Source: Allomuricauda sp. TMED12 (GTDB taxonomy: Bacteria; Bacteroidota; Bacteroidia; Flavobacteriales; Flavobacteriaceae). From it: a stretch of DNA of 61,113 nucleotides. The notes below the pieces were generated by a model. That model saw only the letters and a list, made by a program, of their open reading frames with translations, was not told the origin of the DNA and did no database searches. The stretch spans positions 1 to 61,113 of the forward strand of contig NHBR02000113.1 of NCBI GenBank assembly GCA_002167435.2, read 5' to 3'. Below, one piece after another: positions 27,077 through 37,700 of this stretch (position 1 is the stretch's first letter; each line of letters opens with the position of its first letter). The translations under genes were made by a program, and so were the position numbers.

Positions 27077-27841
27077 TTATATTTTTAATTGTAGGTTATC
27101 GTAGGCCAAATGTATGTTTTTAGGGAGACTTTTTTCCACTTCTTCATGAAATCCCAACAAAGCACTGATATGGGTAAAATAGGTCCGCTCTGCCCCTACT
27201 TCTTCTGCGAACTCCAAAGCTTCTTCCAAATTAAAATGGGAATGGTGCGGTTCTATTCTTAGCGCATTAACTACCAATACCTTAGCACCCTTCATTTTTT
27301 TTATTTCTTCCTCTTCTACCCGTTTTACATCGGTCATGTACACAAATTCACCAAATCGATATCCAAAAACCTGCAATCTGTTGTGAAAAGCTTCAATGGG
27401 AACTACATCCAAATCACCCAAGGGAATTTTTTCATCTTTTGAAACATTGTGAACTTTTACGGCAGGAGCACCGGGATAACGGTCTTCATCAGCAAAAATA
27501 TAGTCGAAACGCTTGCGTAGAGAATCATTAACCCTAGGATGGGCATAGATTGGAATATCCCCTTGTCTAAAGAAAAAGGGGCGAATATCGTCAATTCCTG
27601 CTGTGTGGTCCGCATGCTCGTGTGTAAACAAAATTCCATCCAACTTACTTATTGGATTGGTCAACATTTGCTGCCTAAAATCAGGGCCGCAATCAATTAC
27701 GTAGTTGTAATTTTTCCACGAAATCAATACGGATACCCGCAGTCTTTTGTCTTTGGGGTCTTTGCTGAGACAAACAGGATGGTTGCTTCCGATAACAGGA
27801 ATTCCCTGAGAAGTTCCCGTGCCCAAAAAAGTAATGGTCAT
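27077..27841 (-). CDS. PhnP-like metallo-beta-lactamase-fold hydrolase
   Basis: 254 aa from the ATG at 27841 (MTITFLGTGTSQGIPVIGS), the usual start of the family. A second ATG at 27853 would add MDDK, but a TAATTTTG box on the minus strand (27860-27867) puts the RNA start near 27853. Metal ligands: HEHADH in LFTHEHADHTAGIDD, His in EAFHNR, the DVKR region and the final THISALLGFHEEV. Members cleave cyclic phosphodiesters such as phosphoribosyl 1,2-cyclic phosphate; no phn genes are near, so the substrate is open. Confidence 0.85.
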   Translation of the reverse strand: MTITFLGTGTSQGIPVIGSNHPVCLSKDPKDKRLRVSVLISWKNYNYVIDCGPDFRQQMLTNPISKLDGILFTHEHADHTAGIDDIRPFFFRQGDIPIYAHPRVNDSLRKRFDYIFADEDRYPGAPAVKVHNVSKDEKIPLGDLDVVPIEAFHNRLQVFGYRFGEFVYMTDVKRVEEEEIKKMKGAKVLVVNALRIEPHHSHFNLEEALEFAEEVGAERTYFTHISALLGFHEEVEKSLPKNIHLAYDNLQLKI

Positions 27842-27901
27842 CTTATCATCCATTAAATCCAAAATTATAACTTATTTATTTAATAGATTAATTGAAGAGT
27901 G

Positions 27902-27909
27902 TAACTTTG
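27902..27909 (+). promoter_or_regulatory. -7 box (TAACTTTG) of the 27931 gene
   Basis: Perfect TAnnTTTG, 21 bases before the ATG at 27931; it shows that the longer frame starting with TTG at 27892 is not the real one. No TTG at the expected distance. Confidence 0.5.
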
Positions 27910-27930
27910 CTATACTTTAAAAAAACGGAC

Positions 27931-29382
27931 ATGCCCAGCATACCAAGCAAACAAAATGCTTTTGAAAATATTCCTTCCATAAAGGCGAAAACCCTTAGGA
28001 TCAATTTGAACCAAGATATTTATGGAACCTTTGCCGAGATCGGCGCAGGACAGGAGACCGCCAGACATTTTTTTAGGGCCGGTGGAGCCTCGGGAACCAT
28101 TGCAAAAGCAATGAGTGCCTACGATAAGTCCTTTAGCGATGCCATTTATGGGATTGAGGAAGATGGACGCTACGTTACACAATCCCGTTTAAAAAAGATG
28201 TTGGACCACGAAATGCGATTGGTCGAAGAACGAATCAGTAGGGACAGTAATCCTGATTATTTGTTTTTTAGTTATGCCAACACTGTGGCCACTATAGATT
28301 TTTCCAAACGATACAAAGGACATGGGTGGGTAGGTCTTCGTTTTCAATTAGATCCCGACCAAAAGGAATATGATGAAATTGTACTTCATATCCGCTTTAA
28401 ACAAAATGAAGCTAGATTACAGCAAGAGACACTTGGAATACTTGGTGTAAACTTGATTTATGGTGCATTTTTCAAGTTTCATAAGCCAAGAAAACTATTG
28501 AAATATCTGTACGATCATATTGACCATGATACCTTGGAAATTGATATGATCAATTTTACGGGACCCAACTTTGCCGATGTTGATAACAGATTGATGAGCC
28601 TTCAGCTCATTAAAAATGATATGACCGATGCGGTAATGTTTGGCCCCGACGGGCATAACTTGCTTCCCGCAGCAGTACTTTACAAAAAGAGTATTTTGGC
28701 ACTTCGAGGTAGTTTTAGACCTGTTACCAAGGTAAATATGGACATGTTCCAAAAATCGTACGATATATTTGTCCGGGAACAGACCGTCGAATACGAGAAT
28801 ACCATTGTCGTTTTTGAGATAACACTTTCCAATCTTAAGGCTTCGGGTGAAATTGACGAACAGGACTTTATGGACCGAGCAGAACTTTTATGTTCACTTG
28901 GACATACGGTATTGATATCCAAATTCCAAGAGTATTATAAACTTGTGGAATACTTCAATAATTACACCAAGGCCAAGATTGGACTGACCATGGGGGTAAA
29001 TAATTTGGTGGATGTATTTGATGAAAAATATTATCGTCACTTAAGTGGCGGTATTTTGGAAGCGTTCGGTAAATTGTTCTTTAAGGATTTGAAAGTTTAC
29101 CTATATCCAATGAAGGACCCAGAAACAGGTCAAGTGCTCACAAGTAATAATGTGAAGGTCCATCCTCGAATGAAGGAATTGTACAAATTCTTTAAATATA
29201 ATGGCAAGGTGATGGATATTATTGATTACGACCCCGATGTACTTCATATTTTCTCCAGGGACGTTCTCAAAAAAATCATCAATAAAGATGATGGTTGGGA
29301 AAATGAACTTCCCGAAGGTATTGCTGAAATTATAAAAGAGAAGAATTTGTTTACACGAAAGGTTCTCGAAGAAAAAGAATAA
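27931..29382 (+). CDS. Large conserved protein of unknown function
   Basis: 483 aa from the ATG at 27931 (MPSIPSKQNAFENIPS). Conserved text includes YGTFAEIGAGQETARHFFRAGGASGTIAKAMSAYD, DYLFFSYANTVATIDF, GHGWVGLRFQ and LGVNLIYGAFF. Close relatives are common in Bacteroidota and some cyanobacteria and have been labelled nicotinate-nucleotide adenylyltransferase or TonB receptor in databases, as far as I recall; I see neither an adenylyltransferase HxGH motif nor a signal peptide or barrel. It looks cytosolic. Single gene closed by a strong terminator. Confidence 0.8.
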   Translation: MPSIPSKQNAFENIPSIKAKTLRINLNQDIYGTFAEIGAGQETARHFFRAGGASGTIAKAMSAYDKSFSDAIYGIEEDGRYVTQSRLKKMLDHEMRLVEERISRDSNPDYLFFSYANTVATIDFSKRYKGHGWVGLRFQLDPDQKEYDEIVLHIRFKQNEARLQQETLGILGVNLIYGAFFKFHKPRKLLKYLYDHIDHDTLEIDMINFTGPNFADVDNRLMSLQLIKNDMTDAVMFGPDGHNLLPAAVLYKKSILALRGSFRPVTKVNMDMFQKSYDIFVREQTVEYENTIVVFEITLSNLKASGEIDEQDFMDRAELLCSLGHTVLISKFQEYYKLVEYFNNYTKAKIGLTMGVNNLVDVFDEKYYRHLSGGILEAFGKLFFKDLKVYLYPMKDPETGQVLTSNNVKVHPRMKELYKFFKYNGKVMDIIDYDPDVLHIFSRDVLKKIINKDDGWENELPEGIAEIIKEKNLFTRKVLEEKE

Positions 29383-29385
29383 TAG

Positions 29386-29412
29386 AAAAGGCGCTGATTC
29401 AGCGCCTTTTTT
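29386..29412 (+). terminator. Bidirectional terminator
   Basis: Stem GGCGCTG/CAGCGCC (29390-29396, 29400-29406) with AAAA before and six T after; it can end both the 27931 gene and the opposing bcp gene. Confidence 0.85.
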
Positions 29413-29426
29413 ATTTCTACACTTTC

Positions 29427-29879
29427 TTATGCCAATATTTGTGCGGCGTGATCCGTGGTCTTTACCTTTTCAATCACATTTTCCACTACCCCATCGCCGT
29501 TGATAATAAATGTGGTTCGGTGGATTCCATCGTACTCTTTGCCCATGAATTTCTTAGGACCCCATACACCGAAGGTGTGGATTACGGTATGGTCCTCATC
29601 TGCCAATAACGGGAAAGGAAACTCGTATTTATCTTTAAAATTTGCTTGTTTCTTTTCTGAATCGGCGCTCACTCCCAAAAGTTCGAATCCTTGGTCTTGC
29701 AATTCCTTGTAGTTGTCCCTTAAATTACATGCCTCCGCCGTACAACCTGGGGTATTTGCTTTGGGATAGAAAAAGACCACTAGCTTTTTTCCTTTGTAAT
29801 CATTTAGATTTATTGTGTTACCGTCTTGGTCTTTTGCTGAAAAATCAGGTACTTTATCTCCTACTTTTAACATATTCAT
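29427..29879 (-). CDS. bcp: Thioredoxin-dependent thiol peroxidase (Bcp/PrxQ)
   Basis: Atypical 2-Cys peroxiredoxin that reduces hydrogen peroxide and organic peroxides, 150 aa. The active site is FFYPKANTPGCTAEACNLRDNY, with peroxidatic Cys46 and resolving Cys51 five residues later, the PrxQ pattern. KVGDKVPDFSAKDQDG opens the thioredoxin fold. A TAACTTTG box on the minus strand (29920-29927) lies 41 bases upstream. It is divergent from nth, so two oxidative-damage genes share a regulatory region. Confidence 0.94.
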   Translation of the reverse strand: MNMLKVGDKVPDFSAKDQDGNTINLNDYKGKKLVVFFYPKANTPGCTAEACNLRDNYKELQDQGFELLGVSADSEKKQANFKDKYEFPFPLLADEDHTVIHTFGVWGPKKFMGKEYDGIHRTTFIINGDGVVENVIEKVKTTDHAAQILA

Positions 29880-29934
29880 GTGCGTTGCTCTTGAATTTAT
29901 TGTTTAATATTTATAATAACAAAGTTAAACAAAT

Positions 29935-30597
29935 ATGACCAAACAAGAAAAGGTTGAATTCGTTATAAAAACCTTGGATGAATTATATCCAACAATTCCT
30001 ATCCCTTTAGATCATAAAGATCCCTATACATTATTGATAGCGGTATTGTTATCGGCCCAAAGTACAGATGTTCGTGTAAACCAGATTACCCCGTTGTTAT
30101 TTGAAAAAGCGGATAATCCCTATGATATGGTAAAGCTTTCGGAAGAAGAGATTCGGGAAATTATTAAACCCGTAGGCCTCTCCCCTATGAAGTCGAAGGG
30201 TATTTACGGGCTTTCCAAAATTTTGATTGAAAAATATAATGGCAAGGTGCCTAGAGACATTGCATTGTTGGAAGAATTACCGGCAGTAGGACATAAAACT
30301 GCCAGTGTCGTTATCTCACAAGCTTTTGGTATCCCTGCTTTTCCAGTGGATACACATATACATAGACTTATGTACCGATGGGGTTTCAGTAATGGGAAAA
30401 ATGTGGTACAGACCGAGCGGGATGCCAAACGGTTGTTCCCAAAAGAAATTTGGAATCGATTACATCTTCAAATTATTTGGTATGGTCGGGAATATTCGCC
30501 AGCACGGGGTTGGGATTTGGAAAAAGATATTATCACCAAGACCATAGGAAGAAAAACGGTGATCCACGAATACCATAAAAACAAAAAGAGCCGCTAA
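29935..30597 (+). CDS. nth: Endonuclease III-type DNA glycosylase without the Fe-S cluster
   Basis: 220 aa bifunctional glycosylase/AP lyase for oxidised pyrimidines. The helix-hairpin-helix LEELPAVGHKTASVV holds catalytic Lys121, and FPVDTHIHRL holds Asp139, matching Lys120/Asp138 of E. coli. LLIAVLLSAQSTDVRVN is the usual early block. The C-terminal part, where E. coli Nth has four Cys binding a [4Fe-4S] cluster, reads QIIWYGREYSPARGWDLEKD and has no Cys at all. Length is normal, so this is a replacement rather than a truncation. Relatives in Flavobacteriia appear to share it. Confidence 0.92.
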   Translation: MTKQEKVEFVIKTLDELYPTIPIPLDHKDPYTLLIAVLLSAQSTDVRVNQITPLLFEKADNPYDMVKLSEEEIREIIKPVGLSPMKSKGIYGLSKILIEKYNGKVPRDIALLEELPAVGHKTASVVISQAFGIPAFPVDTHIHRLMYRWGFSNGKNVVQTERDAKRLFPKEIWNRLHLQIIWYGREYSPARGWDLEKDIITKTIGRKTVIHEYHKNKKSR

Positions 30598-30610
30598 TTG
30601 CGGCTCTTTT
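30584..30610 (+). terminator. Bidirectional terminator overlapping the nth stop
   Basis: Stem GAGCCGC/GCGGCTC (30588-30594, 30600-30606) with A-rich left and TTTT right flank. The nth stop codon (30595-30597) forms the loop. On the minus strand it ends the 47-codon gene. Confidence 0.82.
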
Positions 30611-30629
30611 CGTCAGTTTGATCCTTAAA

Positions 30630-30773
30630 TTAATTCATTGTTACTTCAAACTGGTGTTTTTTGTAGTCAACTACATGAATCGATTTTGAAAAGCTAAGTA
30701 AGAAATCAACTGTTTTCTGACTCGCTTTTACCGTTTTTACGGATTTTTGTTCTTCAGAGTAAATGTTTTCCAT
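30630..30773 (-). CDS. Small conserved-looking protein (47 aa) downstream of the sigma factor
   Basis: Frame MENIYSEEQKSVKTVKASQK...VDYKKHQFEVTMN, 47 aa, ATG at 30773. The motif KTVDFLLSFSKSIHVV resembles small proteins I have seen beside ECF sigma genes in other Flavobacteriia. It lies 77 bases after the sigma factor stop on the same strand and ends just before a good terminator, so the two probably share a transcript. No membrane span, so it is not a classical anti-sigma factor; a regulatory role is only a guess. Confidence 0.65.
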   Translation of the reverse strand: MENIYSEEQKSVKTVKASQKTVDFLLSFSKSIHVVDYKKHQFEVTMN

Positions 30774-30850
30774 ATTCTAGCGTAAGTAATTGTTTCCATA
30801 GTATAACGGCGCTAGATTGGAAATATTGCAGGTTTCGACGTAATGCTCGA

Positions 30851-31435
30851 TTAATTCGTTAAAACGATATTCTTACGCTCAACTATTTTTCTAAGGTTTA
30901 TAAGGGCGTATCGCATCCTTCCCAAGGCTGTATTAATGCTAACATCGGTGTTTTCGGATATTTCCTTAAAACTCATATCCTTGTATATGCGCATGATCAA
31001 TACTTCTTTTTGATCATCTGGCAATTCATCAATCAAAAGCGTTAAGTCGCTTTCTATTTGATCTTTTATGATCTGCTTTTCAGCATTCAACTTTTCGTCC
31101 TTGATTACAGAAAAGATATTGAAGTCATCACTGCCCTCAAACTTGGGCATTCTTTTATTTTTACGGAAATGATCTATCACTAGGTTGTGCGCAATTCGCA
31201 TCACCCAAGGTAAAAATTTACCTTCTTCACTGTACTTTCCTCTTTTAAGGGTTTTGATCACCTTGATAAAAGTATCTTGGAAGATGTCCTCTGCAACATC
31301 TCTGTCCAAAACTTTGCTGTAAATGAAGCTGGTGATTCTTTGGTTGTGCCTGTTGATAAGAATTTCAAGAGCCTTTTCGTCTCCGTCAATATAATTCTTT
31401 ACTAAAATCGAGTCTTTAATCTGTAGTTGTTCCAT
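30851..31435 (-). CDS. ECF-type RNA polymerase sigma factor
   Basis: 194 aa. Region 2 is visible as AEDIFQDTFIKVIKTLKRG...EGKFLPWVMRIAHNLVIDHFRKNKR (-10 recognition), region 4 as LPDDQKEVLIMRIYKDMSFKEISENTDVSINTALGRMRYALINLRK (helix-turn-helix). A membrane anti-sigma gene is not adjacent, which is common for sigma factors of this Bacteroidota group (often named SigW or RpoE-like). The 250-base divergent gap to uvrA is the likely control region. The regulon cannot be read from the window. Confidence 0.9.
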   Translation of the reverse strand: MEQLQIKDSILVKNYIDGDEKALEILINRHNQRITSFIYSKVLDRDVAEDIFQDTFIKVIKTLKRGKYSEEGKFLPWVMRIAHNLVIDHFRKNKRMPKFEGSDDFNIFSVIKDEKLNAEKQIIKDQIESDLTLLIDELPDDQKEVLIMRIYKDMSFKEISENTDVSINTALGRMRYALINLRKIVERKNIVLTN

Positions 31436-31660
31436 ACAAATTACTTTTTTTTGGGTTAAAACACAGTCCTCCCTTTACAAGGAAAACCTTAGTTATTCAG
31501 TTTTTAATCTTTAAAAAAGTAATTATTCTGTATAGGCCTATCAGGATTTTAATTACACTTCAAATATAGATAAATAGGCAGGCGACCTAAAAACTATGTT
31601 GTGAGTTGACGATTTTTATATGTTAACTGTTACAATATACGTATTAAGTGTGGTGTATCG

Positions 31661-31668
31661 TATCTTTG
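31661..31668 (+). promoter_or_regulatory. -7 box (TATCTTTG) of uvrA
   Basis: Perfect TAnnTTTG 18 bases before the uvrA ATG. No TTG at the right distance. The rest of 31436-31660 holds no gene and no other signal I can defend. Confidence 0.5.
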
Positions 31669-31686
31669 AGACCCTAATTTTAACAA

Positions 31687-34464
31687 ATGGCAATCAATAT
31701 AAACGTAGACCCCAAGCAGAATATTATAATTAAAGGTGCCAAGTTGCATAACCTTAAAAATATTGATGTTGTTATCCCAAGAAATAAGCTGGTGGTAATC
31801 ACTGGATTATCGGGTTCTGGAAAATCCAGCTTGGCTTTTGACACTTTATACGCAGAAGGTCAACGTAGATATGTGGAGAGCCTCTCATCTTATGCCCGAC
31901 AGTTTTTGGGGAAATTGGACAAACCCAAAGTAGACTATATAAAAGGTATAGCACCTGCGATTGCCATAGAACAAAAAGTAAACTCCACAAATCCTCGTTC
32001 CACGGTAGGGACCACCACCGAAATTTATGACTACCTCAAGTTGTTGTATGCCCGAATCGGCAAGACTTTATCCCCCATCTCGGGCAAAGAAGTAAAAAAG
32101 CATACCGTAACCGATGTCATTAATTATATAAAGGAGTTGAACGAAAGGGATAAGCTCCTGTTATTGGCACCGATTAACATTAGCGAAGAACGCGAACCAT
32201 TAAAATCGTTGGAGCTTTTTTCCAAACAAGGGTATGCTCGTATTAAATATCAAGGTGAAGTCATCCGAATAGATCAAGCTCCTGAAGATATTGGAAGGGA
32301 GTTCGATTTGGTTGTGGATCGTATCATTGTGAAAGATGATGAGGATTTCTACAATCGTTTGGCCAATGCAGTTGACAATGCCTTTTTTGAAGGAAAGGGT
32401 CAATGCACCATCGAAAACCTTCAAACTGGGGATATCAAAACTTTTAGCAACCAGTTTGAACTGGATGGTATGAAATTTTTGGAGCCCAACGTGCATCTGT
32501 TCAGTTTCAACAACCCTTACGGTGCTTGTCCCAAATGTGAAGGTTATGGAGATGTTATCGGTATTGATGAGGATTTGGTGATTCCCAATACAGCTTTATC
32601 GGTTTATGAAAACGCTGTTTTCCCTTGGCGTGGCGAAAGTATGGGCTGGTACCGAGATCAATTGGTGAACTCAGCCTATAAATTCGATTTTCCTATCCAT
32701 AAACCTTGGTTCGAACTTACCGAAGAGCAAAAGCAACTGGTATGGGAAGGAAATGACCATTTTATTGGTATCCATAAGTTTTTTGAACAGCTAGAGGAAA
32801 AAAGTTACAAAATTCAGAACAGGGTGATGCTTTCCCGTTATCGTGGAAAAACCAGATGTTCGGTCTGTAAGGGAAAGCGATTACGCAAAGAAGCAGATTA
32901 CGTAAAGGTCGGCAGAAAATCCATTTCCGATTTGATTGAATTGCCCATTAATAAATTGATGCCATTTTTTGAAGCGCTTCAGCTTTCCGAACACGATACC
33001 GCCGTGTCCAAAAGATTGCTCAAAGAAATTACTACGCGTTTGGACTTTTTGGACAAGGTTGGTTTGAGCTATCTTACATTAAATAGAAAATCCAATACGC
33101 TGTCAGGTGGAGAAAGTCAGCGCATTAATCTAGCCACATCCTTGGGAAGTAGCTTAGTAGGCTCCATGTACATTTTGGACGAGCCGAGTATTGGATTGCA
33201 TCCCAGAGATACCGAGAATTTGATTGAAGTATTAAAGTCTCTTAGAGATTTAGGTAATACCGTTATTGTAGTAGAGCACGATGAAGATATCATGAAAGCT
33301 GCAGATGAAATCATCGATATTGGTCCCGAAGCGGGAACCTTGGGCGGTAATGTTGTGGCCACCGGAGATTGGGAAGCCATCCTCAAATCAGACTCCTTAA
33401 CAGCTTCCTATCTTAATGGAACAATGGAAATATCTGTTCCCAACGAACGTAGAAATTCAAAACACTACATACAAATAAAAGGTGCACGGGAAAACAACCT
33501 TAAAAATATCGATGTCACTTTTCCATTGAATGTGCTGACCGTGGTCACGGGTGTATCAGGAAGTGGAAAAAGTACTTTGGTAAGAAAAATACTGTATCCT
33601 TCTATATTAAAGGAAACGGGCGGGTATGGAGAAAAAGCAGGTCAGTTTTCGGCTATGGAGGGCAAGTATGCCCACATCAAACATGTGGAATTTGTAGACC
33701 AAAATCCAATCGGACGTTCATCTCGTTCCAACCCAGTTACCTATATAAAAGCATACGATGATATTCGTAGTCTATTTGCTTCACAAAAGTTGAGCAAGCT
33801 ACGTGGCTATAAGCCAAAGCACTTTTCATTTAACGTAGATGGCGGTCGATGTGAAAAATGCAAGGGCGAGGGTGAAATCACTGTGGAGATGCAGTTTATG
33901 GCCGATGTTCATTTGGAATGTGATGCATGTGATGGCAAACGATTCAAAAAGGATATTTTAGAAGTTCAGTTTGAAGGAAAAAACATTGATGACCTCCTCA
34001 ATATGACCATTGATGATGCTATAGAGCATTTCTCTACCTACAAACAAGATAAAATTGTGACCAAATTAAAGCCGTTGCAGGATGTAGGATTGGGTTACGT
34101 AGCACTCGGTCAGTCCTCCTCTACCCTTTCTGGTGGCGAAGCTCAACGGATAAAACTCGCATCATTTTTGGTAAAAGGCCATACCAAGGAAAAAGCCTTG
34201 TTCATCTTTGATGAACCTACTACCGGACTTCACTTTCACGATATTAAAAAATTGCTAAAATCCTTTGATGAACTTATAGATAAAGGACATTCTGTAATTG
34301 TTATAGAGCACAATATGGAGTTGGTGAAATGTGCCGATTATATTATAGACCTTGGCCCCGAAGGTGGTGAAAAAGGAGGTAATTTAGTGGTTGAGGGAAC
34401 TCCTGAGGAAATCATTAAAAACACGACTTCTTTTACCGCAAAATATTTAAAAGCAAGTATTTAA
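31687..34464 (+). CDS. uvrA: Excinuclease ABC subunit A
   Basis: Damage-recognition ATPase of nucleotide excision repair, 925 aa. Two ABC modules: Walker [10 protein letters not shown] (residues ~40-48) and GVSGSGKST (~620), signatures [12 protein letters not shown] and [12 protein letters not shown], Walker [12 protein letters not shown] and [11 protein letters not shown]. Zinc-binding pairs are [17 protein letters not shown] and the CEKCKGEG...CDACDGKRF module in the second half, as usual. It is full length and alone in its unit; the uvrA promoter region is shared with the divergent ECF sigma gene. Confidence 0.97.
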   Translation: MAININVDPKQNIIIKGAKLHNLKNIDVVIPRNKLVVITGLSGSGKSSLAFDTLYAEGQRRYVESLSSYARQFLGKLDKPKVDYIKGIAPAIAIEQKVNSTNPRSTVGTTTEIYDYLKLLYARIGKTLSPISGKEVKKHTVTDVINYIKELNERDKLLLLAPINISEEREPLKSLELFSKQGYARIKYQGEVIRIDQAPEDIGREFDLVVDRIIVKDDEDFYNRLANAVDNAFFEGKGQCTIENLQTGDIKTFSNQFELDGMKFLEPNVHLFSFNNPYGACPKCEGYGDVIGIDEDLVIPNTALSVYENAVFPWRGESMGWYRDQLVNSAYKFDFPIHKPWFELTEEQKQLVWEGNDHFIGIHKFFEQLEEKSYKIQNRVMLSRYRGKTRCSVCKGKRLRKEADYVKVGRKSISDLIELPINKLMPFFEALQLSEHDTAVSKRLLKEITTRLDFLDKVGLSYLTLNRKSNTLSGGESQRINLATSLGSSLVGSMYILDEPSIGLHPRDTENLIEVLKSLRDLGNTVIVVEHDEDIMKAADEIIDIGPEAGTLGGNVVATGDWEAILKSDSLTASYLNGTMEISVPNERRNSKHYIQIKGARENNLKNIDVTFPLNVLTVVTGVSGSGKSTLVRKILYPSILKETGGYGEKAGQFSAMEGKYAHIKHVEFVDQNPIGRSSRSNPVTYIKAYDDIRSLFASQKLSKLRGYKPKHFSFNVDGGRCEKCKGEGEITVEMQFMADVHLECDACDGKRFKKDILEVQFEGKNIDDLLNMTIDDAIEHFSTYKQDKIVTKLKPLQDVGLGYVALGQSSSTLSGGEAQRIKLASFLVKGHTKEKALFIFDEPTTGLHFHDIKKLLKSFDELIDKGHSVIVIEHNMELVKCADYIIDLGPEGGEKGGNLVVEGTPEEIIKNTTSFTAKYLKASI

Positions 34465-34787
34465 CTACTGCGTTTTTTAAATAATACAACAAAGAATCCA
34501 AGAAGGATTCGATAGTATATCTTAAGCCCTGATACTTACCTATTTTGTGGGTTTAATCCCATAATTCTTTCTAAATCAAGGAGTATCTGATAATTTCTAT
34601 CAGATCATATTGGTCATTCATCAATTGAAAAGGGGGTTTCAAAAAGTCATGCCTTCACACCTTTCTGTCATCGATGATATTTGCAGCCAAATCAAATTAA
34701 ACTTTCTATCTGTATTTGTATTACATGTAGATGTTTTTCTCTTACACCTTTCAAAGTTGATACTATCGATAATATAATACTCCAATC
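34465..34787. other. Gene-free stretch with two hairpins before the surface-protein operon
   Basis: 323 bases without a convincing gene. Two inverted repeats are clear: GAATCC/GGATTC (34494-34510) soon after uvrA, and ATCTGATA/TATCAGAT (34585-34605, perfect eight-base arms with a five-base loop). Neither has a T run, so they are not standard terminators. No full TTG/TAnnTTTG promoter is present. Confidence 0.5.
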
Positions 34788-37700
34788 ATGTTCTTTACGT
34801 ATATCTCAGCAACAAAAAGAAACCCACTATTCCTCACCTGTGTTCTTTTTATTTCGATTTTCATAAATGCCAATGCCCATATTTCATCATACGATAAATC
34901 AATGGGTTTCGATGTAAATCCCGATTTTAACGAAGCTTATTCAAATGGGATGTACTTACCCATTATTTCACTAATAAAAATTGGAACGGTTAGCCCGGAC
35001 TGTAGCCAAATTAGGTTCAATTTTCAAGTAGTGAATCAGAGTACTGCTGGCGAGGTTTTGGAAAATGTGGTTATAACGGACCCTGCTCTAGGCGGAATTG
35101 TAGCTGGAGCATTTTCTGGAGATGTCAATAACAATGGTCTCTTGGAAATAGGGGAAACTTGGGAAATAGAAGCCCTATATGATATTAAACAGGTCGATAT
35201 AAACAATGGTCAATTCATAAATCAAGCCAACGTTCAGGCCGATGTTCAAGGTCAACCAGGAGTAACAGTAAATGACCTATCAGATGACGACAGTTTCTTC
35301 GAGGATCAGCCCACCGTTACGGATGTATCCTCCTGTCAGGCTGGCATTTCGGTTATCAAGACAGGTACGGCCATAGCAGGTATCGATGCAGGCCCAGGAT
35401 GTAATTTTATCATTTATGAATTTGAAGTAGCAAATCAAGGACCGACCATATTGGAGAATGTGGTTCTCAACGATCCATTATTGGGCGGGAATTTAGCAGG
35501 TCCAGATTCAGGCGACGTGAACAACAATACTTTTTTAGATCCAGGTGAAACTTGGATATACTCTTCCATTTATGTGATAACCAATACTGATATTTCAAAT
35601 GGTGAAGTGGTCAACCAAGCTATTGCCACAGCTGACATTCAGGGTCAACCCGGTGCTACGGTACAGGACCTTTCCGATGATAATAGCATATTGGAAGATG
35701 ATGAAACTGTTATCGATTTGTCTTCCTGTCAACCAAGGATAGCTGTCGTTAAAACCGGCATTGCCCTTGAGGGCATTGAGGCAGGACCCGGGTGTAACCT
35801 TATTTTATATGAGTTCACAGTAACCAATGAAGGACCTGAAATTTTAGAGAATGTAGTTCTGAATGACCCGTTGCTTGGCGGTGATATTGCGGGTCCGGTT
35901 TCCGGTGATGACAACAACGATGGGTTCCTTGACTTGAATGAGGTATGGATATATGCTGCTGCATACAACACCCTCCAAAGTGATATAGATAATGGTTTTG
36001 TTGAAAATCAAGCCACTGTTACAGCAGATGTCCAAGGGCAACCTGGTGTAACGGTACAAGACCTTTCGGACGATAATAGCATATTGGAAGATGATCCAAC
36101 CAAGGTAGATTTATCCTTCTGTTTGGGTGCAGGTATGGGATTGATTAAACAAGGTACAGTTGTTGACATTGATGGTGATGGATGCTTGGAAAGTATTTTG
36201 TACACATTCACACTCACCAACACGGGAACTGTGGATATCGACGAAATTGTTCTAGAGGATGAGCTTCTCGGTGGCGAAGTTCCAGGTCCAGTGGAGGGAA
36301 CCGATGTCAATGATGATGGTATACTATCCGTAGGAGAGACATGGACTTACGAAGCTATATACGCCATTACTCAGATGGATATCGATAATGCTGCCGTCAT
36401 CAATCAAGCAGAAGTAAATGGAGAAATTGTAAACTCAAACACCGCTGTTTTTGATCTTTCCCATGATGCCAATCTGGACGAAGACGGTCCAACCAGAACA
36501 CCCGTACCCGATGATGCCTGTACCGAAGGTTCTGCAGATATAGGGTTGGTAAAAGTAGGGAATGTGGTGGATATTGATGGTGATGGATGCCTCGATAGCA
36601 TACTGTATACCTTTACCTTGACCAATACGGGAGGCGTGGACATTGATGAGATAACCTTGGAGGATGAACTTCTTGGAGGTGAAGTCCCAGGACCTATTGA
36701 TGGAACCGATATTAACGAAGATGGTATACTTTCCGTGGGTGAAACATGGACTTACGAAGCAATTTATGCCATTACCCAGATGGACATCGATAATGCTGCG
36801 GTTATAAATCAAGCTACAGTAAATGGTAAGATCGTGAATACCCAAATACCGGTCAGCGATCTTTCCCACGATGCCAACCTGGATGAGGATGGTCCTACAA
36901 GAACACCCGTTCCAAACGATGCTTGCACAGAAGGTTCAGCTACTATGGGACTTATTAAAGTAGGTACGGTAATCGATGTCAATGGCGACGGTTGCCTTGA
37001 TAGTATCCTTTATACCTTCACTTTGACCAATACTGGTGATGTTGCTATCGATGAAATTACCTTGGAGGACGAATTATTGGGAGGTGTGGTTCCAGGACCC
37101 GTCGATGGAACGGATATCAACGAGGATGGTATACTGTCCGTTGGGGAAACTTGGACATATGAGGCTATTTATGGCATAACCCAACAAGATATTGATAATG
37201 CAGCAGTTGTTAATCAAGCTAAGGTAAATGGGGAGATCATAGCTACTGAAATTTCTGTATCAGACCTTTCACACGATGCCAACCTGGACGAGGATGGTCC
37301 AACAAGAACCCCCGTGCCCAATGATGCGTGTGCCGATGGTTCAGCTAGCATGGGACTTATAAAAGTAGGTACTGTGATCGATGTGAATGGCGATGGTTGC
37401 CTTGATAGTATCCTTTACACCTTCACTTTAACCAATACAGGTAGTGCAGATATCGATGAGTTAAGCTTGGAAGATGAGCTACTCGGAGGTGAAGTTCCTG
37501 GACCAATTGATGGAACAGACATTGGAAATGACGGTATCCTATCTGTAGGCGAAACATGGAACTATGAGGCAATTTATGCCATTACCCAACAGGACATCGA
37601 TAATACAGCAGTTGTGAACCAAGCTACAATAAATGGTAAGATTCTCGGAACCGAAATTCCCGTTACCGACTTTTCACACGATGCCAACCTGGACGAAGAT

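Noticed and set aside
34494..34605. Terminators after uvrA
   Set aside because: Both inverted repeats lack a T run; kept only as hairpins in the gap description.
36435..36869. 144-codon antisense ORF in the repeat region
   Set aside because: Shadow of the repetitive surface-protein gene; similar shadows occur in each repeat unit.
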